Source: a virus. From it: a stretch of 64,000 bases of DNA. Shown in pieces: positions 33,714-41,218 of this stretch (position 1 is the first letter of the stretch; each line of letters opens with the position of its first letter). The translations under genes were made by a program, and so were the position numbers. Under the pieces are notes generated by a model. The model searched no databases. It worked only from the letters and a program-made list of their open reading frames with translations, and was not told the DNA's origin. Where the stretch lies: the IMG/VR virus record IMGVR_UViG_3300043420_000984, positions 27,487-91,486 of that record; one strand, given 5' to 3'.

Positions 33714-34244
33714 ATGACCTACACACCAGAACAGATTTCTCAAATTGTCCTTAAGGTTCTTAAGGAAATTGAAGAACCTGATATTCTTAAACTTTCTTAC
33801 CTAGAGAAACTTAAACTTGCAAAAGACCCAAACACATCACAAGAAACTTTAGCAATTCTTGCGACTGATGAGAATTTTGATGTTCGTTATCGGGTTGTAG
33901 TACATCCAAACACATCACAAGAAACTCTAGCAGTTCTTGTAACTGATGAGTATTGGGGTGTTCGTTATGGGGTTGCACAACATCCAAATACATCAACAGA
34001 AACTATAGCAGTTCTTGCAACTGATGAGGATCCTGATGTTCGTTGTTGGGTCGCAAAACACCCAAACACATCACAAGAAACTCTAAATGTTCTTGCAACT
34101 GATGAGGATTCGAGTGTTCGCTATTATGTTAAACAAAACCCAAACTATAAGAAGCAAACTCTTGAACTGAATACAAAACAGTATGATGCCCTGAAGAAAC
34201 TGATTGAGTCTTCACAAGATGAGTCTCTTAAGGATATTATGTGA
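33714..34244 (+). CDS. Leucine-rich-variant (LRV) / HEAT-like repeat protein (176 aa)
   Basis: Four tandem ~24-residue repeats of the form 'HPNTSxETLAVLATDExxxVRYxVAx' occupy residues ~38-140, matching the LRV pattern of alternating helices. They form a curved scaffold for protein or nucleic-acid binding. It lies alone between two almost identical cassettes, so it looks like a self-contained insert. The repeat DNA is also similar between copies, suggesting recent expansion. Confidence 0.7.
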   Translation: MTYTPEQISQIVLKVLKEIEEPDILKLSYLEKLKLAKDPNTSQETLAILATDENFDVRYRVVVHPNTSQETLAVLVTDEYWGVRYGVAQHPNTSTETIAVLATDEDPDVRCWVAKHPNTSQETLNVLATDEDSSVRYYVKQNPNYKKQTLELNTKQYDALKKLIESSQDESLKDIM

Positions 34245-34298
34245 CACTTGAAAAACTGGCACAGGAGCATCCCACAGGTGCTCCTTTTTCCCTATAAT
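34241..34298 (+). promoter_or_regulatory. Intergenic cassette (downstream twin): box, terminator and -10
   Basis: GACACTTGAAAAACTGG box, AGGAGCA/TGCTCCT stem (34263-34285), five T, and TATAAT (34293-34298), 24 bases before the ATG at 34322. Confidence 0.7.
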
Positions 34299-34321
34299 AC
34301 TCTCATACACACAGACACCTG

Positions 34322-34672
34322 ATGACTATCAAACGCATCAAAGTCAAAGAAACCGCAGAGATTGACGCATCTAACTTCACAGGTAAGTTAGAGAATCTTA
34401 TCGCACAACTTCAAGATTGGATAAATGAAGGTGAGTGGGAAGGGATTGAGGAATATTATGATGGTGGTTATGACCTTTCTTCTCCTATCGTAGAGTATTA
34501 TCGTCTTTACAAGTTCCGCGAAGAAAACGACCAAGAGTATAATAAAAGAGTAAAACAACTGGAGAAAGAAAAAGCAGAAAAAGCAAAAGCAAAGGAACGA
34601 AAACTTCAACAACTCAAGAAAGACCTTGCTAATCTAACTGAAGACGAACTCAAACAACTTGGAGTAAAATGA
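34322..34672 (+). CDS. Coiled-coil protein (116 aa)
   Basis: After an N-terminal acidic domain (IAQLQDWINEGEWEGIEEYY) the C-terminal third is a highly charged helix (KQLEKEKAEKAKAKERKLQQ). No family recognised. First gene after the cassette; overlaps the next by 4 bases. Confidence 0.5.
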   Translation: MTIKRIKVKETAEIDASNFTGKLENLIAQLQDWINEGEWEGIEEYYDGGYDLSSPIVEYYRLYKFREENDQEYNKRVKQLEKEKAEKAKAKERKLQQLKKDLANLTEDELKQLGVK

Positions 34673-34854
34673 CTGAACGAGTAAAATTCACACACATCAC
34701 ACGAGTGATTGACCCAAAGACACGCATTCATTATCTTGACGCAATAGACACCAACGGAAATCATTGGAGTGCTGAAATGCAAACTGGTGTAGAACGATGG
34801 ATTATCTACAAGGAAGTTTGGAAAGAAGACCCACAGCAACCTTACATTCTATGA
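34669..34854 (+). CDS. Unknown protein (61 aa)
   Basis: Beta-rich (FTHITRVIDPKTRIHYLDAI, SAEMQTGVERWIIYKEVW), a small sheet pattern. ATGA overlaps with both neighbours. Function unknown. Confidence 0.5.
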   Translation: MTERVKFTHITRVIDPKTRIHYLDAIDTNGNHWSAEMQTGVERWIIYKEVWKEDPQQPYIL

Positions 34855-35075
34855 AACATCCTACAAAAGATTGGGAATGGGAAGAAACTGCCGAAGTCGC
34901 ATTTCAGGAATGGTTCAACGGAGAGTATGGTAATTTTACATTCCGTTGTGAATGGTTCTTTGGTGATTGTGAAGTTGAGGATGTGAATACTCGTAAGGAT
35001 TTGATGACTAAGTGGGTTCATTCCGCATTTTTGACGGGTTATAATACTGGGAGATGCTCCAAGACAGATGAGTGA
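34851..35075 (+). CDS. Unknown protein (74 aa)
   Basis: Aromatic-rich (DWEWEETAEVAFQEWFNGEY, FRCEWFFGDCEVED). Start at 34851 by ATGA overlap rather than the longer frame. Its end overlaps the next gene by 8 bases. Confidence 0.5.
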   Translation: MKHPTKDWEWEETAEVAFQEWFNGEYGNFTFRCEWFFGDCEVEDVNTRKDLMTKWVHSAFLTGYNTGRCSKTDE

Positions 35076-35694
35076 TCTAATCTTCTACACAAATAATGAG
35101 GAAACATACCGTATTTCTTTTCCAACTCTTGGAACCAAATGTCCTGAAACTAAACTTGAAATCAAAATGACTGAAACCGACATCTCAAAAGTTCTCATAG
35201 AAGGAGAATACGCAACCATTATGGGTGTGAAGTATAAGAGAGTGGAAGAACCAAAAAGTTTCTATGATAAACTTTGGGAAGAACTTGGAAAGAAAGTAGG
35301 ATATGGTATTGATTGTGATGAACTGACTGATAGGGTTATGGACTTGATTAAAGATAATATTCCAGAACCTACGGGAGAGTTTCAACCATCTCCTCAAACA
35401 CCAGAACAAGTTGCTGATGGTTTGAAAGAAGCATTCCGTGAAGCAGTCAAGCAAGGTGTGGTATCATCTACTAAATCAAAAACTCTCACAGATCTCATTT
35501 ATCGTTGGTGGGATGATATATTCACAACTCATAGTAGTCGGGGTATGGAAACTTCTATTGAAGATTTGGTAGACCAGATTGAGTTATTTCTACCTAAAGA
35601 ACAATCTGCTGCTGGTTCTCAAAATGCTTATGTTGAATCTGCTGTGGAGGGATTTAATGATGCGATTAAACAAATCAAATCAAAGTTGAGGTAA
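35068..35694 (+). CDS. Unknown acidic protein (208 aa)
   Basis: FYDKLWEELGKKVGYGIDCDELTD then a helical C-terminal half (ALRE-type helices, QNAYVESAVEGFNDAIKQIK). No motif. It is the last gene before an AT-rich gap with a late promoter and an inserted HNH gene. Confidence 0.5.
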   Translation: MSDLIFYTNNEETYRISFPTLGTKCPETKLEIKMTETDISKVLIEGEYATIMGVKYKRVEEPKSFYDKLWEELGKKVGYGIDCDELTDRVMDLIKDNIPEPTGEFQPSPQTPEQVADGLKEAFREAVKQGVVSSTKSKTLTDLIYRWWDDIFTTHSSRGMETSIEDLVDQIELFLPKEQSAAGSQNAYVESAVEGFNDAIKQIKSKLR

Positions 35695-35711
35695 ATAAAT
35701 AATAATGTCTG

Positions 35712-35791
35712 TTTGGACGGCAATCTCTACAGACAAAGATTGGGTGCTCTTTTGGGCACCTTTTCTATTATAAATAGTATTGCCGTCCAAA
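35712..35791. repeat. Inverted repeat with nested terminator upstream of the HNH gene
   Basis: TTTGGACGGCAAT (35712-35724) pairs with ATTGCCGTCCAAA (35779-35791), and the match extends outward with one mismatch. Between the arms is a GGTGC/GCACC stem with TTTTCT (about 35742-35765), a terminator. A late element TATAAATA lies just before the right arm. Confidence 0.6.
35769..35776 (+). promoter_or_regulatory. T4-type late promoter for HNH endonuclease gene
   Basis: TATAAATA fits NATAAATA, 26 bases before the ATG at 35802. Homing endonuclease genes of T4-like phages are often expressed late. Confidence 0.55.
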
Positions 35792-35801
35792 TAGAATAGA
35801 A

Positions 35802-36497
35802 ATGAACTACCTAAAGGTATATTGTAACCTTATTAGGAAAGCAGAGAATAGAAATCCTCCTGAAGGATATACGGAAAAACATCATACATTTCCAAAAAGT
35901 ATCTTTGGAAAGAATAATAAAATTGTTGTGCTTACTGGAAGGGAACATTACATAGCACACGCATTATTGGAAAAGGCATTTATCAAAAGATATGGATTGA
36001 ATAATATAAAAACACAAAAAATGATAAAAGCATTTTGGTGTATGAATAATCAAAAAACAAAAAATACATATCTTAATTCCCATTTATATGAAAGTTCAAA
36101 AATAAGATACATTGAAAATATAAAAGGAGAAAATCACCACTGGTATGGGAAAAAACATTCCCAAGAAACCAAAGAAAAAATGAGAAAAAGAGAAACACAT
36201 CCTATGAGTGGAAAAACTCATAGTGACGAAACGAAAATAAAAATGAGTAAATCTCATATAGGAAAACCTTCACCAAAAGGAATGTTAGGAAAAAATCATA
36301 CAAAAGAGACAAAACAAAAACTACAACAAAGTAAGGAAGTTAAATCTTTTTCAGTAATAAGTCCTACTGGTGAAATAATTCATTCTAAAAATACTAAACA
36401 ATTTTGTAGAGATAATAATCTGGATAAAGGTCACTTTTCTCAAGTTTTGAATGGAAAACGACCATCCCATAAGGGATTTCGTCTCTATACTGGATAA
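35802..36497 (+). CDS. HNH homing endonuclease with NUMOD3 repeats (231 aa)
   Basis: A His-rich N-terminal nuclease core (YTEKHHTFPKSIFG, then LTGREHYIAHALL) has the HNH-type pattern. Three NUMOD3 DNA-binding motifs follow (HWYGKKHSQETKEKMRK, HPMSGKTHSDETKIKMS, GMLGKNHTKETKQKLQ). A C-terminal module (FSVISPTGEIIHSKNTKQFC...KGFRLY) is the IENR/NUMOD1-like helix-turn-helix used for target recognition. The AT-rich codons differ from the flanking genes, consistent with mobility. It is free-standing between genes, preceded by an inverted repeat and its own late promoter. Confidence 0.85.
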   Translation: MNYLKVYCNLIRKAENRNPPEGYTEKHHTFPKSIFGKNNKIVVLTGREHYIAHALLEKAFIKRYGLNNIKTQKMIKAFWCMNNQKTKNTYLNSHLYESSKIRYIENIKGENHHWYGKKHSQETKEKMRKRETHPMSGKTHSDETKIKMSKSHIGKPSPKGMLGKNHTKETKQKLQQSKEVKSFSVISPTGEIIHSKNTKQFCRDNNLDKGHFSQVLNGKRPSHKGFRLYTG

Positions 36498-36555
36498 GGA
36501 CACTTCCAAAACTGACACAAGGGCACTTGAACTTGGTGCCCTGATGCCCTATAAT
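36498..36555 (+). promoter_or_regulatory. Intergenic cassette: box, hairpin and -10
   Basis: GACACTTCCAAAACTGACAC box, GGGCAC/GTGCCC stem, and TATAAT (36550-36555), 24 bases before the ATG at 36579. Confidence 0.65.
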
Positions 36556-36578
36556 ACTCTTATACTCATAAAATCCAA

Positions 36579-36977
36579 ATGAAAATCAAAGTTCTTGAGT
36601 GTCCTCTATGGATTAAACACAAATTCTCTTCGAGGTATTCTTCTAGTTATTTAAAATTTGAATTTGATGAAATTGAACCACTTTTTCATAGAGATGGTTA
36701 TTATTTGATTGATAATAAGTATGTTGTTGTTGAGTATCAGGGATTTGCTTGGAAATGTAAAGATACACAAAATTCCGTAAGGGCATTTCGTTGGGAACTT
36801 GAAGATGCTGAGTATGAAGACATCAATATACTCAGCAAAGAGCAAAGTGATGCGATTTTCACTTTGATGAAGATAAATCTTGCGAGTGAAATGCAGAAAA
36901 ATATTTTTGGAAGGGATTACACTAAAAAACACTCAAAAAAGTTTTCCTTTAAACTAAAAAAGATGGAAGACACTTGA
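36579..36977 (+). CDS. Unknown protein (132 aa)
   Basis: Beta-rich with Phe/Tyr (YLKFEFDEIEPLFHRDGYYL, VVVEYQGFAWKCKD), then a basic C-terminus (DYTKKHSKKFSFKLKKM). Its cassette upstream and another downstream make it a single-gene unit. No family recognised. Confidence 0.5.
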   Translation: MKIKVLECPLWIKHKFSSRYSSSYLKFEFDEIEPLFHRDGYYLIDNKYVVVEYQGFAWKCKDTQNSVRAFRWELEDAEYEDINILSKEQSDAIFTLMKINLASEMQKNIFGRDYTKKHSKKFSFKLKKMEDT

Positions 36978-37025
36978 AGAACTGTCCCACTGACCCCTGC
37001 GGTTGGTGGTTTTATGGTTTATAAT
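36968..37025 (+). promoter_or_regulatory. Intergenic cassette with -10
   Basis: GACACTTGAAGAACTGTCCC box, then TATAAT (37020-37025). The hairpin is weak in this copy. The ATG at 37051 follows the usual short leader. Confidence 0.6.
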
Positions 37026-37050
37026 ACTCTTGTAAACACAAACACACCTT

Positions 37051-37218
37051 ATGAGAAGCCTTGTTATTCAACGACTGACTACTATTATTGAAGATTGTGA
37101 GGGTATTCCACGATTTTTTGAATCTGATGATTACATTACTGATGCTGAAGAACTTGAAAGTATGAGTGATGAAGAACTTTTGGAGGCATTTGAAACTGCA
37201 GTAGGTTTTGCAGGTTGA
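37051..37218 (+). CDS. Small acidic helical protein (55 aa)
   Basis: RSLVIQRLTTIIEDCEGIPR then DAEELESMSDEELLEAFETA: acidic and helical, of the kind that mimics DNA or binds a host protein, without proof. It is a single-gene unit between two cassettes. Confidence 0.5.
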   Translation: MRSLVIQRLTTIIEDCEGIPRFFESDDYITDAEELESMSDEELLEAFETAVGFAG

Positions 37219-37265
37219 CGAACTGGAACAGGGAGACCCCACAAGGTCTCCTATTGCCTTATAAT
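37213..37265 (+). promoter_or_regulatory. Intergenic cassette: box, terminator-like stem and -10
   Basis: GTTGACGAACTGGAACAGG box, GGAGACC/GGTCTCC stem (37232-37251), and TATAAT (37260-37265), before the ATG at 37293. Confidence 0.65.
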
Positions 37266-37292
37266 ACTCTCGTACACACAAAGGAACATTTT

Positions 37293-37439
37293 ATGGACGA
37301 TTGGATGCTTGAGTTACGAACTGTTGAGTTAGAGAAGGATGTTATATGTGAGACAACTTATCGTAAAATTATTTCCCACGACAACTTTGATTACGATGAA
37401 CACCTCGTTGATGACAAAATTAGGATGAATTATTTCTGA
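37293..37439 (+). CDS. Small acidic protein (48 aa)
   Basis: DDWMLELRTVELEKDVICET then NFDYDEHLVDDKIRM. The first gene after its promoter; coupled to the next membrane protein by a one-base overlap (TGATG). Function unknown. Confidence 0.5.
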   Translation: MDDWMLELRTVELEKDVICETTYRKIISHDNFDYDEHLVDDKIRMNYF

Positions 37440-37639
37440 TGACTAAAACACAGGTGTTTCAAATTTCTTGGTTTATCATGAAATATGGATTTTTAATTTA
37501 TGTTTCTTGTCTTTTACTGAACTTGGGTGTCATTATTCCATCAATTCTTATTTGGGGTTTTGTTTTTGTTGATTTGGGGTATGAATTTTTAAGAATGGTT
37601 GAGTATTATCAACCAACAAACCGTGAGAAAGTAAAATGA
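37439..37639 (+). CDS. Small membrane protein (66 aa)
   Basis: Two membrane helices (FIMKYGFLIYVSCLLLNLGV and IIPSILIWGFVFVDLGYEFL) with a basic C-terminus (NREKVK). Possibly holin-like in size and layout, but no lysis context. Coupled to the preceding small gene. Confidence 0.5.
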   Translation: MTKTQVFQISWFIMKYGFLIYVSCLLLNLGVIIPSILIWGFVFVDLGYEFLRMVEYYQPTNREKVK

Positions 37640-37661
37640 CTGAATACCTGAAACTACGCTA

Positions 37662-37856
37662 ATGCCATTTTTTCCCGATTGCTATGATGAGTGGGGACTC
37701 TATAAAATTACATATGATGGAGACCACAAGATGTATGAAATGCTATTTGAGGGCACAGAAGAAGAGTGTCGTCAGTATGCTTATGAGAACTACACAGATA
37801 AGGAGCAAGGTGAAATGTGCCTGATGGATTATGAAGCAAGGGAATGGCAAGTATGA
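37662..37856 (+). CDS. Unknown acidic protein (64 aa)
   Basis: YDEWGLYKITYDGDHKMYEM then TEEECRQYAYENYTDKEQGE, an acidic alpha/beta protein of a type that recurs in cyanophages. Overlaps the next gene by 4 bases. Confidence 0.5.
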   Translation: MPFFPDCYDEWGLYKITYDGDHKMYEMLFEGTEEECRQYAYENYTDKEQGEMCLMDYEAREWQV

Positions 37857-38035
37857 GTAAAAGAAACTTCAAACAAGAACTTTTCTATTCTCAATATATT
37901 GATAATGAAAATGGACGAGACACAGAAACAATTGATAATCTTGCGTTGATTGAACTTCTGCAAGAGATGAATGAACGAATTGAACAACTTGAAAAAGATA
38001 ATGAGCTGCTAAAGTCCTACGCATGGGAACAATGA
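37853..38035 (+). CDS. Small coiled-coil protein (60 aa)
   Basis: The C-terminal half is a heptad helix (ELLQEMNERIEQLEKDNELL). Start at 37853 by ATGA overlap. The next gene starts within its last codons. Confidence 0.5.
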   Translation: MSKRNFKQELFYSQYIDNENGRDTETIDNLALIELLQEMNERIEQLEKDNELLKSYAWEQ

Positions 38036-38736
38036 CTGAGCACAATTTACCAGATAAAGATGATGCTCCGTGGTTGGATACAACCTATGATGGTTTTATG
38101 ACCCATGGGGAAATGTTAGAAGTTGCTGCTCAACGAGAAGCAGAGAATAAGGCATTAGAAGCACTTGATAAACTCTATGAGGAGAATGGTGAAGGTATGA
38201 AACAACTTGCTGAACATGAAAGGATCAAAGTAATTCAAACTGCTTGCGGTGCGATTGACAAGTATTCTGATGCACTCAAAGCACTTGCTGAAACAGAGAA
38301 GGTGGAATTGCGAGAAGAACTTGAAAAGAAAAAAAAGGAAAACTTCCAACTGGTTGCTGATGCTTGTATGTTAGAATATAGCAAAAAGTACAACCGTGAT
38401 GTATTCCCAGTAGATGAATACTGGGTGTATATGGTTGGTGAATACTTCGGCACGGGTGAAGGTCAAACCACTTGTATTATGATGACACAAGCAACGCCAT
38501 ATGGTGATGACTTCACAGAAGAAAATCGTTATGTGCCCATCAATTCTAAAGAGTATCGTGCTGTAAGGAAGTTCCACGAACAGTTTGGTACATGGTATCT
38601 CCATGGTCTGAAGTTCCTGTCTAAAGAAGATTTTCTCACAGAGTGTGCTTATTTCATTCCACCTGTGATGATGAAGCTAGCAAATGCTAATTGCTTCAAA
38701 GAGTTCCACACCCGCGTTCATTACAATTTCTCATGA
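38032..38736 (+). CDS. Unknown protein (234 aa)
   Basis: A helical charged N-terminal half (EAENKALEALDKLYEENGEG, LREELEKKKKENFQLV) precedes a beta-rich half (DEYWVYMVGEYFGTGEG, YVPINSKEYRAVRKF). No catalytic motif seen. Start at 38032, overlapping the preceding stop. Overlaps the next gene by 4 bases. Confidence 0.5.
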   Translation: MTEHNLPDKDDAPWLDTTYDGFMTHGEMLEVAAQREAENKALEALDKLYEENGEGMKQLAEHERIKVIQTACGAIDKYSDALKALAETEKVELREELEKKKKENFQLVADACMLEYSKKYNRDVFPVDEYWVYMVGEYFGTGEGQTTCIMMTQATPYGDDFTEENRYVPINSKEYRAVRKFHEQFGTWYLHGLKFLSKEDFLTECAYFIPPVMMKLANANCFKEFHTRVHYNFS

Positions 38737-38990
38737 AAATCACATTCAAAGGCCACTCCCCATCAGATCGTGAAGTAGAATTCACACAAGACGACCAAGT
38801 GCGTCTGTTTGAGATTATGAAACAAGAGTTCATTGAACATATCACCTATACTAGGTTTACCAGCATTTATCCCACATCAACTGAAAAGCAACTTCAAGAC
38901 TTCTGTAATGATTATGGTGTAGATATTGAATATGGTAAAGATCGTGTAGCTTTCTTTACTGCTCTAATTAAGGAGATGAAGTATGACTGA
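38733..38990 (+). CDS. Unknown protein (85 aa)
   Basis: ITFKGHSPSDREVEFTQDDQ then a helical rest (QLQDFCNDYGVDIEYGK). Start at 38733 (ATGA). No family recognised. Confidence 0.45.
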   Translation: MKITFKGHSPSDREVEFTQDDQVRLFEIMKQEFIEHITYTRFTSIYPTSTEKQLQDFCNDYGVDIEYGKDRVAFFTALIKEMKYD

Positions 38991-39177
38991 TAAAGAACTA
39001 TACAATCCAGACGAATTCCTATTAGATAATATCAAGGAATATCATTATGAAGTGATGGATGAAGGACATCATGTGTGGATGGCATTCTATTTCACTAACG
39101 GTAACACAGGACACTTGAATATCTTCCTCAATGATGGTAAGATCAATACCCGATACGAGGAATGGGTGAATGAGTAG
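38983..39177 (+). CDS. Unknown protein (64 aa)
   Basis: Acidic with a central strand pair (HHVWMAFYFTNGNTGHLNIF). Overlaps both neighbours by 8 bases. Function unknown. Confidence 0.45.
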   Translation: MTDKELYNPDEFLLDNIKEYHYEVMDEGHHVWMAFYFTNGNTGHLNIFLNDGKINTRYEEWVNE

Positions 39178-39370
39178 AGCACAAACACTAATGGATGAGA
39201 TCTGGCATGAAAGAAATACGTGGGCGGATACTGAAACAAAACTCGTAGCAGCAATCCTCCGTAAAGCTGTCACTCATGCTAAAACACTAACAGCATCTAA
39301 GCTCAACAATTTAAAGGTAATCGACCTCAATGATTTAATCACACTGTCAGTAGAACTAGAAAAACTGTAA
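39170..39370 (+). CDS. Small helical protein (66 aa)
   Basis: RAQTLMDEIWHERNTWADTE then LNDLITLSVELEKL. Its last base is the first of the next ATG, so it is tightly coupled to the oxygenase gene. Confidence 0.45.
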   Translation: MSRAQTLMDEIWHERNTWADTETKLVAAILRKAVTHAKTLTASKLNNLKVIDLNDLITLSVELEKL

Positions 39371-39936
39371 TGAATACATATCACCATCAATATGTCAAAC
39401 TGTCACTTGAAGATGATGTATTTGATGAAATCATTGAAATCACAAACAAACAAACAGATTTTGTCTCAAGTGAAGCAGCAATCTATGATGGTAATGATTA
39501 CGTCCCTGATCCACACAAACGACGTAAATCTAAGTCATGTGTATTCAGAGATACCAATCTGATTGATATTATTGAAAACATCATCAGAGTAACAAACATT
39601 AAATGTAATTGGAACTTTGATCTCTCACTCATTGAAGATCTAGATCTAATTCACTATCATCCTGGTGATTACTTCTCATGGCACACAGATGAAATAAGCT
39701 GGACGCCTGGTAAACGAAAGTTTAATCTCATGAGAAAGCTCAGTTTCACCATCCTACTCAATGATGATTTCACTGGTGGCGAATTTGATGTATTCACAAC
39801 CAAAGAATACACAATACCACTCAAAAAGAAAGATATTATCATCTTCCATTCTGATATACTACATCAAATAAGACCAATCCAAACAGGCATAAGACATGCA
39901 CTAGTAGGATGGATAGAAGGACCACCATGGAGATAA
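39370..39936 (+). CDS. 2OG-Fe(II) oxygenase (188 aa)
   Basis: The triad is clear: HTD (in YFSWHTDEISW), and the distal His with 2OG-binding Arg in DILHQIRPIQTGIRHALVGW. LTILLNDDFTGGEFDVF is the typical strand before the second His. It is related to phage and bacterial prolyl-4-hydroxylase-like enzymes and is far from the fibre-linked trio. It is followed by a thioredoxin-like gene, so a shared redox context is possible. Confidence 0.85.
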   Translation: MNTYHHQYVKLSLEDDVFDEIIEITNKQTDFVSSEAAIYDGNDYVPDPHKRRKSKSCVFRDTNLIDIIENIIRVTNIKCNWNFDLSLIEDLDLIHYHPGDYFSWHTDEISWTPGKRKFNLMRKLSFTILLNDDFTGGEFDVFTTKEYTIPLKKKDIIIFHSDILHQIRPIQTGIRHALVGWIEGPPWR

Positions 39937-39940
39937 ACAA

Positions 39941-40216
39941 ATGACTGAAATTCATCTATTCGTACAAGAAGGTTGCAGACCATGTATGTACGCAGAAACA
40001 CAACTAAAAAAAGTCCCAAACTGGGATAAAGTAATCAAGATCACCAACGCAAAAGAAAATAACGTATGGTCTGATTTTGCTAGAGATTGTGGTGTAGATG
40101 TAACACCTACTCTCATCGCCCTCATAGATGGAGTAATCGTAGCAAAGATGACTGGTTCAAAAGAAATGACATCTGATTTCTGGAGACAAACAATTGAAAA
40201 ACATTCTCAACAATAA
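39941..40216 (+). CDS. Thioredoxin-like protein (91 aa)
   Basis: Residues 12-15 are CRPC, the CxxC redox centre, after the first strand HLFVQEGC. The cis-Pro loop (VDVTPTLIALIDG) near residue 62 completes the thioredoxin fold. It probably reduces disulfides in the takeover of host metabolism, or keeps the adjacent oxygenase active. Four bases separate it from the oxygenase gene. Confidence 0.8.
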   Translation: MTEIHLFVQEGCRPCMYAETQLKKVPNWDKVIKITNAKENNVWSDFARDCGVDVTPTLIALIDGVIVAKMTGSKEMTSDFWRQTIEKHSQQ

Positions 40217-40241
40217 TAAACTGACACTCACACTACTACTC

Positions 40242-40367
40242 ATGAATAATATCATTACAGTAGTCACATTCATCAAATTACCTGAACCACCACCACAATA
40301 CTTCTGTCAACCAGGAAAGGATATGTATGGCAATCAATATAATTACATCATATGTAATCCAAGCTAA
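40242..40367 (+). CDS. Short peptide (41 aa)
   Basis: MNNIITVVTFIKLPEPPPQY then NQYNYIICNPS. A hydrophobic start may be a membrane anchor. Two bases separate it from the next small gene. Existence rests on spacing and codon style only. Confidence 0.35.
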   Translation: MNNIITVVTFIKLPEPPPQYFCQPGKDMYGNQYNYIICNPS

Positions 40368-40369
40368 CC

Positions 40370-40528
40370 ATGTACCGAGTACAAACCTGGAATAAAAGAA
40401 CAAACGCAACTGTCTACCATGATGTACCAGATGCAATAGATGCCTATGATGCAGAACAAATCATCAAGCATCAATACCCAGAAGAAAAAGTACTAGCAAT
40501 TATTACAACAAGAGATGATCAACAGTAA
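40370..40528 (+). CDS. Short protein (52 aa)
   Basis: YRVQTWNKRTNATVYHDVPD then AIDAYDAEQIIKHQYPEEKV. It has the strand-loop-helix pattern common in small cyanophage proteins with 'DAYDAEQI'. Overlaps the next gene by 14 bases. Confidence 0.45.
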   Translation: MYRVQTWNKRTNATVYHDVPDAIDAYDAEQIIKHQYPEEKVLAIITTRDDQQ

Positions 40529-40658
40529 TACACCATACAAATTAGCAGAAATAATCAGAGATACATGGCCTCAACTCTATCATCTGAAGCAACGTGATAA
40601 TGACGTTGATAATGATTCTGAACCAGATTGTCAAGGTGTTCCGCGTCAGTATCAGTAA
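40515..40658 (+). CDS. Short acidic protein (47 aa)
   Basis: KLAEIIRDTWPQLYHLKQRD then DVDNDSEPDCQG. Weakly supported: overlap with the previous gene and similar codon use. No family recognised. Confidence 0.35.
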   Translation: MINSNTPYKLAEIIRDTWPQLYHLKQRDNDVDNDSEPDCQGVPRQYQ

Positions 40659-40863
40659 GGGTTCTTGATACTAATTCGTATCATTATTGAAATGTTTTTA
40701 AATCATAATAAAAATAGGGTTAAGGTGCGGTAGAGATGTTGGCTTAGCACGCTACCACTCGAAAGTCAAGAAGCACTGTGACACTACCCATAGTGTCCCA
40801 AAACCCTCTGCTGGCCTCCCAGGTGCCCTATAATACTAAGGTAGTCAAGGGAACACCCCAAAG
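40659..40863 (+). promoter_or_regulatory. Non-coding gap with hairpins and a cassette promoter
   Basis: TGATAC/GTATCA (40666-40683) and GACACTA/TAGTGTC (about 40780-40797) form stems. Between them GGTAG and CTACC frame a region that looks structured but is not a full tRNA. TATAAT (40829-40834) with an ACTAAGGTAGTCAAGGG leader precedes the ATG at 40864. Confidence 0.5.
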
Positions 40864-41037
40864 ATGCTGACTGTTACTGAGACCATTACCCGCCCTCTGA
40901 ATACTGATGAGAGCCTTGCCCTGGACCCTTCTGAGGTCTTTGCAGAATACTCCAGTGCCAGGGTGGCAGGGGACAAGAAAACCGCCGTCGAGTGTGCTAA
41001 GATTATGATGCTCCAGGCGATGTCTATGGGTCGCTGA
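40864..41037 (+). CDS. Unknown protein (57 aa), GC-rich codons
   Basis: LTVTETITRPLNTDESLALD then AVECAKIMMLQAMSMGR. Single-gene unit with a clear -10. Its stop is immediately followed by the inverted DnaA-box-like repeats. Function unknown. Confidence 0.5.
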   Translation: MLTVTETITRPLNTDESLALDPSEVFAEYSSARVAGDKKTAVECAKIMMLQAMSMGR

Positions 41038-41038
41038 G

Positions 41039-41218
41039 TTTTCCACAACCCTGTGGAAAACTTTCTTAGTTTTTCCACAACCCTGTGGAAAACTCAAAAT
41101 CTCAAAAAGTCAAAAATCCCACTTTTTTGCTTTTTTGAAAAACTGAGAAATCTCAAAATCTTAAATTTTAAGGTTTTTCAGTTTTTTATCCTTTAAACAT
41201 TAACAAAACACACACATC
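41039..41218. other. Candidate replication origin: paired inverted DnaA-box-like sites and an AT-rich stretch
   Basis: TTTTCCACA occurs four times: 41039-41047 (+), 41052-41060 (-), 41071-41079 (+) and 41084-41092 (-). They are arranged as two hairpins of identical stem with ACCC loops, 32 bases apart. The nonamer fits the bacterial DnaA box TTWTNCACA. A very A/T-rich, low-complexity region follows to 41218. The hairpins lack a T run directly after them, so plain terminators are less likely. Confidence 0.45.

Noticed and set aside
40700-40780. tRNA-like sequence (GGTAGAG...CTACC...CGAAAGTC)
   Set aside because: No 7-bp acceptor stem, no proper T-arm and the length is too short; at most a small structured RNA.
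41039-41092. The two inverted repeats as ordinary terminators
   Set aside because: No T run follows either stem on the + strand, and the paired nonamers match the DnaA consensus; kept instead as an origin candidate with moderate confidence.
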